Position numbers and translations under genes: made by a program
In this document: piece after piece, positions 6,811-8,880 of the stretch
Numbering within the stretch: the first letter of the stretch is position 1
Layout of the letters: every line of letters begins with the position of its first letter
Source: Gemmatimonadota bacterium
GTDB taxonomy: Bacteria > Gemmatimonadota > Gemmatimonadetes > Gemmatimonadales > Gemmatimonadaceae
Direction: 5' to 3'
Assembly: GCA_947457715.1 (NCBI GenBank)
Contig: CANGXK010000085.1
Location: 1-8,880 of the forward strand
DNA: 8,880 bases
Notes under the pieces: generated by a model
What the model saw: the letters and a program-made list of their open reading frames with translations, nothing else
Told to the model about the DNA's origin: nothing
Databases searched by the model: none

Positions 6811-7560
6811 TCACATCTCCAGCAGCATCTGTCGCATCAGCGCGATTTCCGCCGACTGCGTGTTCTCCACGTCGTTCGCAAACACCGACACATCCACGTC
6901 CTGCGCCGCGCGCGGCGAGGCGAAGAGCGTCGCCACCATCTGCAGCGCGCCCTCGTGATGCCGGATCATCGACACGAGGTACATGCGGTCGAAGTCCATG
7001 TTGCGCGCGGCATCGAGGGCAGCCAGTTCGGTCGCCGTGAGCATGCCGCTCATCGTCATCGTGCGCCACGACGACGTGTCGGGCGCGAACTGCCCGTTGG
7101 CCCGCAGCCACTCCTGCATGAGCACGATCTCACCGGCCTGCGACTGATCGATCTTCTGCGCCAGTCGCTGCAGGCGCGCACTCGCACCGTGCGACACGGC
7201 CAGGCGCGACATGTGGATCGCCTGTGCGTGATGCGCGATCATCATCTGCATGAACCGCACGTCCGCTTCGGTATAGAGCGCACCGGCGGGGATCGTGACC
7301 GGTGGGAGGCCCATCGCCGCGCTGTGCGCCGATGCGCTGTGCGCCGATGCGCTGTGCGCCGACGCGTTGTGCGCCGAAGCGTCATGCGCCGAAGCAGTCA
7401 CGGCCATCGCGTGGCCCGCGTGGGCCTCAGGGGTCTGAGCCGCGGCGGCCGCCGGACTCGGCGGCGGGGCGGGGACTGCGGTTACACGGGCGCAGGCGGC
7501 ACACACCACGAGCAGGACGAGTCGGGCGGCCCAGAGGCCGCGACGCACAGGCAGGGGCAC
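6811..7560 (-). CDS. DUF305 protein with histidine-rich repeat tract, exported
   Basis: A 249-residue envelope protein of the DUF305 family (ferritin-like four-helix fold). Some members, such as cyanobacterial CopM, are periplasmic copper-binding proteins. Residues 7-28 form a signal (RRGLWAARLVLLVV then CAAC); a lipoprotein cut at Cys23 is possible, but the lipobox is poor. Residues 29-45 are Pro/Ala-rich, and 57-81 are five pentapeptide units of Ser-Ala-His-x-Ala following a HAGH motif. The DUF305 domain occupies about 95-248 with two half-motifs: MMIAHHAQAIHMS (106-118) with SQAGEIVLMQ, and SMIRHHEGALQM (197-208) with TQSAEIALMRQML. The paired His, Met and Glu residues could bind metal. 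GTG 7560 is taken as start; GTG 7548 would also give a signal. The stop lies 2-35 nt before the LVIVD gene, indicating one transcript. Metal handling is inferred from the family and the His/Met content. Confidence 0.88.
   Translation of the reverse strand: MPLPVRRGLWAARLVLLVVCAACARVTAVPAPPPSPAAAAAQTPEAHAGHAMAVTASAHDASAHNASAHSASAHSASAHSAAMGLPPVTIPAGALYTEADVRFMQMMIAHHAQAIHMSRLAVSHGASARLQRLAQKIDQSQAGEIVLMQEWLRANGQFAPDTSSWRTMTMSGMLTATELAALDAARNMDFDRMYLVSMIRHHEGALQMVATLFASPRAAQDVDVSVFANDVENTQSAEIALMRQMLLEM
7318..7392 (-). repeat. Five tandem 15-bp units encoding Ser-Ala-His-x-Ala
   Basis: Five in-frame 15-bp units lie in the DUF305 gene, read from 7392 down to 7318: SAHDA, SAHNA and three SAHSA. 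Units three and four are identical in DNA and the fifth differs at one base, so the array probably grew by recent slippage or unequal exchange. It places a histidine every five residues between the signal and the DUF305 domain. Confidence 0.93.
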
Positions 7561-7653
7561 GGACCTGACGAGAAAGGGGGGAACGACGGATCACGACATC
7601 ACAAGCACAACGCGGGCGGCGATCGAACCGCTGACACTGACGGCAGCCGCGCG

Positions 7654-8127
7654 CTACCCGCCGGCCAGCCGCTGCTGCCGCAGCACCTCGTACACCGCGA
7701 CCGCGACCGTGGTCGACAAGTTCAGCGACCGCACGCGTTCCGACACCATCGGCAGACCCACCAATCGATCGGCATAGCGCGCATGCAGCGCCGCCGGCAA
7801 CCCGCCCGTCTCGCGTCCGAACACCAGCACCGTCCCCTCGACCGGCGCCAGCGGCGCATCCCAGAACAGCTGCGTGGCCTTGGTGGAGAAGAAATACGGC
7901 TCGCCCAACCGCGGCAGCTCGCGCTCGAACGCCTCCCAGTTGGGCCACACGCGCACATCCACGTGCTCCCAGTAGTCGAGCCCCGCGCGCTTCACCTGGG
8001 CCTCATCGAGCGAGAAGCCCAGCGGCTCGATCAGATGCAGCGTGGCCCCCGCCGCTAGGCAGGTGCGACCCGCATTCCCGGTATTCCAGTGAATCTCCGG
8101 ATGCACCAACACCACGTGGATGCTCAC
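7654..8127 (-). CDS. trmL: tRNA (cytidine/uridine-34 2'-O)-methyltransferase
   Basis: TrmL (YibK-type SPOUT enzyme) uses S-adenosylmethionine to methylate the 2'-O of the wobble nucleotide of leucine tRNAs. The product has 157 residues, the same length as E. coli TrmL, and is cytoplasmic. The three SPOUT motifs are present: NTGNAGRTC (15-23, motif 1 with the catalytic-site Asn and Arg), LVFGRETGGLP (101-111, motif 2, usually FGPE/FGxE-x-x-GLP) and VRSLNLSTTVAVAVYE (132-147, motif 3, the trefoil-knot SAM loop). GTG 8127 is chosen because the family starts at SIHVVLVHPEI and GGAG precedes it by 8 nt; upstream in-frame sequence is unrelated. The TAG stop lies 93 bp before the DUF305 start on the same strand, so read-through into that unit is possible. 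The methyltransferase gene to the right is divergent. Confidence 0.95.
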   Translation of the reverse strand: MSIHVVLVHPEIHWNTGNAGRTCLAAGATLHLIEPLGFSLDEAQVKRAGLDYWEHVDVRVWPNWEAFERELPRLGEPYFFSTKATQLFWDAPLAPVEGTVLVFGRETGGLPAALHARYADRLVGLPMVSERVRSLNLSTTVAVAVYEVLRQQRLAGG

Positions 8128-8135
8128 CGGCCACG

Positions 8136-8139
8136 CTCC
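8136..8139 (-). promoter_or_regulatory. Shine-Dalgarno supporting GTG start of trmL
   Basis: GGAG lies 8 nt before GTG 8127. Together with alignment to the family N-terminus, it favours this start over the GTG at 8241. Confidence 0.65.
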
Positions 8140-8156
8140 GCCCGCCGAACGTGTAT

Positions 8157-8186
8157 GCGATACCGCCCTTCGCTGTTCCGTGTCAT
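8157..8186 (-). promoter_or_regulatory. Weak candidate promoter for trmL
   Basis: On the minus strand ATGACA (8186-8181) and TATCGC (8162-8157) are 18 bp apart, about 30 bp before the trmL start. The -35 matches five of six consensus positions but the -10 is poor. It lies in the 191-bp divergent spacer 8128-8318, in which I see no clear promoter for the rightward gene. Confidence 0.3.
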
Positions 8187-8318
8187 GCATGCAATTGAGA
8201 GCAGGCGCACCGCACGCGCCACCCCGCACGCAGGCCCGCACGCTCGGTGCGGAACACAGCGTCGCACTCGGGGCTTCTGTTGAGGAAGGTCCGTCGTCCC
8301 TCCCTCACCGCCCCGTCC

Positions 8319-8880
8319 ATGTCCGAGCTCACCGTGCTGGCCCGATATATCGCGCGCTTCCGCCGCCGCATCGCGCGCTGGAGCACGACAACCGGTCTGG
8401 CCGCGTGCCTCGCCGTGGCCGCCACGGGCACCGCGCACACGGCGGCCGCGCAGTCGGCCACCCCGCAAACCGCCACCCTCGAATTCCCGGCGCCCAACCG
8501 GCCCATTTCGCGCATCGTGGCCCCACGGTGGATCAACGAAGACGACCGCGACGCCTTCGGCGAAGCAGAGAAGGTGATGGCCATCCTGAACATCCGCGCC
8601 GGGCAGCGCGTGGCCGATATCGGCGCCGGCGACGGCTACTACGTGCGGCACCTCAGTGAACGCGTGGGTGCGCGTGGCCTGGTGTACGGGCAGGACATCG
8701 AGCCGCGCTACCTCGCGATGCTCCGTGAGCGCGTGGCCGACGCCAAGTGGACCAATGTGGAGGTGATCACGGGGACACCCGGCGATCCGGCGTTGCCCGT
8801 GGCCAGTATCGACGTGGCGCTGATGATTCACATGTATCACGAGATCAGCGACCCGTACGCCCTGCTGTACCGGCTCGTGC
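8319..8880 (+). CDS. Class I SAM-dependent methyltransferase with apparent signal peptide (truncated by window)
   Basis: The first 187 residues of a Rossmann-fold methyltransferase; the frame is open at the right edge, so the C-terminus is missing. Residues 1-45 look like an export signal with an Arg-rich n-region (RFRRRIARW), a hydrophobic stretch (GLAACLAVAATG) and an A-A-A-Q end; it is not a clear Tat motif. The enzyme domain starts near 62 (ISRIVAPRWINEDDRD, then EAEKVMAILNIRAGQ). SAM motif I is VADIGAGDGYY (98-108), an acidic motif II is GQDIEPRY (124-131), and MIHMYHEI (169-176) is the motif IV/post-II loop seen in UbiE-like enzymes. Methyltransferases with signal peptides are known from several phyla, but their substrates and SAM source outside the cytoplasm are unknown to me. 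ATG 8319 lacks a close Shine-Dalgarno (GAGGAAGG lies over 25 nt upstream). GTG 8334 is another candidate and would keep the hydrophobic part. Substrate not assignable. Confidence 0.8.
   Translation, partial: MSELTVLARYIARFRRRIARWSTTTGLAACLAVAATGTAHTAAAQSATPQTATLEFPAPNRPISRIVAPRWINEDDRDAFGEAEKVMAILNIRAGQRVADIGAGDGYYVRHLSERVGARGLVYGQDIEPRYLAMLRERVADAKWTNVEVITGTPGDPALPVASIDVALMIHMYHEISDPYALLYRLV

Noticed and set aside
4823..6958. A 711-codon rightward reading frame opposite the LVIVD-repeat gene
   Set aside because: Its product is Arg/His-rich with no domain, typical of an antisense shadow in G+C-rich DNA. The leftward frame has a signal peptide, LVIVD repeats, a Shine-Dalgarno and a terminator.
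6776..7111. Extension of the LVIVD protein to 7111
   Set aside because: It would overlap the DUF305 coding region by 300 bp in another frame and bury the signal peptide.
7561..7653. Possible hairpin CCGCTGACACTGACGG between trmL and the DUF305 gene
   Set aside because: Pairing is imperfect and no T-run follows; not good enough for a terminator or operator.
8124..8840. Leftward 238-codon frame opposite the methyltransferase
   Set aside because: Begins inside and runs opposite a gene with clear SAM motifs; its own sequence has no domain.
1..8880. tRNA, rRNA, CRISPR array, insertion sequence or attachment site
   Set aside because: No cloverleaf, rRNA signature, spaced direct-repeat array, transposase or terminal inverted repeats were seen by eye; the only tandem repeats are the two in-gene arrays.

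Overview
The window is about two-thirds G+C and comes from the chromosome of a Gram-negative bacterium. It holds an outer-membrane porin ending in phenylalanine, several Sec-type signal peptides, and two genes of the futalosine route to menaquinone. Base composition and protein style fit Gemmatimonadota or a similar soil or water phylum, but that is inference; no rRNA or marker gene fixes the taxon. I see no mobile element, CRISPR array, tRNA or rRNA. Coding density is high and the long antisense reading frames are G+C-driven shadows.

Left part (1-3537). argH (argininosuccinate lyase) runs leftward off the window. It is unusual because its only reasonable starts put a signal-peptide-like segment, built from a 12-bp tandem repeat, before the catalytic domain. 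Divergent from it is a tight rightward operon of three genes: an AHSA1/SRPBCC-VOC fusion protein, mqnB (futalosine hydrolase) and mqnD (1,4-dihydroxy-6-naphthoate synthase). These overlap by 4 and 8 bp, so they are probably translationally coupled. mqnB and mqnD supply late steps of menaquinone synthesis; the fusion protein has no known place there.

Middle (3538-7560). Three leftward genes encode envelope proteins: an OprO/OprP-type porin, an LVIVD-repeat beta-propeller-like secreted protein, and a DUF305 protein with a histidine-rich repeat tract. The porin stop codon abuts the mqnD stop in TGATCA, with no bases between. The DUF305 and LVIVD genes are adjacent and appear co-transcribed. A perfect 26-bp palindrome with a T-run ends that unit, and the porin has its own candidate promoter.

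Right part (7654-8880). trmL (tRNA wobble 2'-O-methyltransferase) is read leftward from a GTG start. Divergent from it, and cut by the right edge, is a class I SAM-dependent methyltransferase with an apparent signal peptide.

Nothing here is clearly a new defence or mobile system. The points most worth pursuing are the signal-peptide-like leaders on two normally cytoplasmic enzyme families (ArgH and a SAM methyltransferase), the DUF305/LVIVD envelope pair with its histidine repeat, and the SRPBCC-VOC fusion coupled to mqnB.
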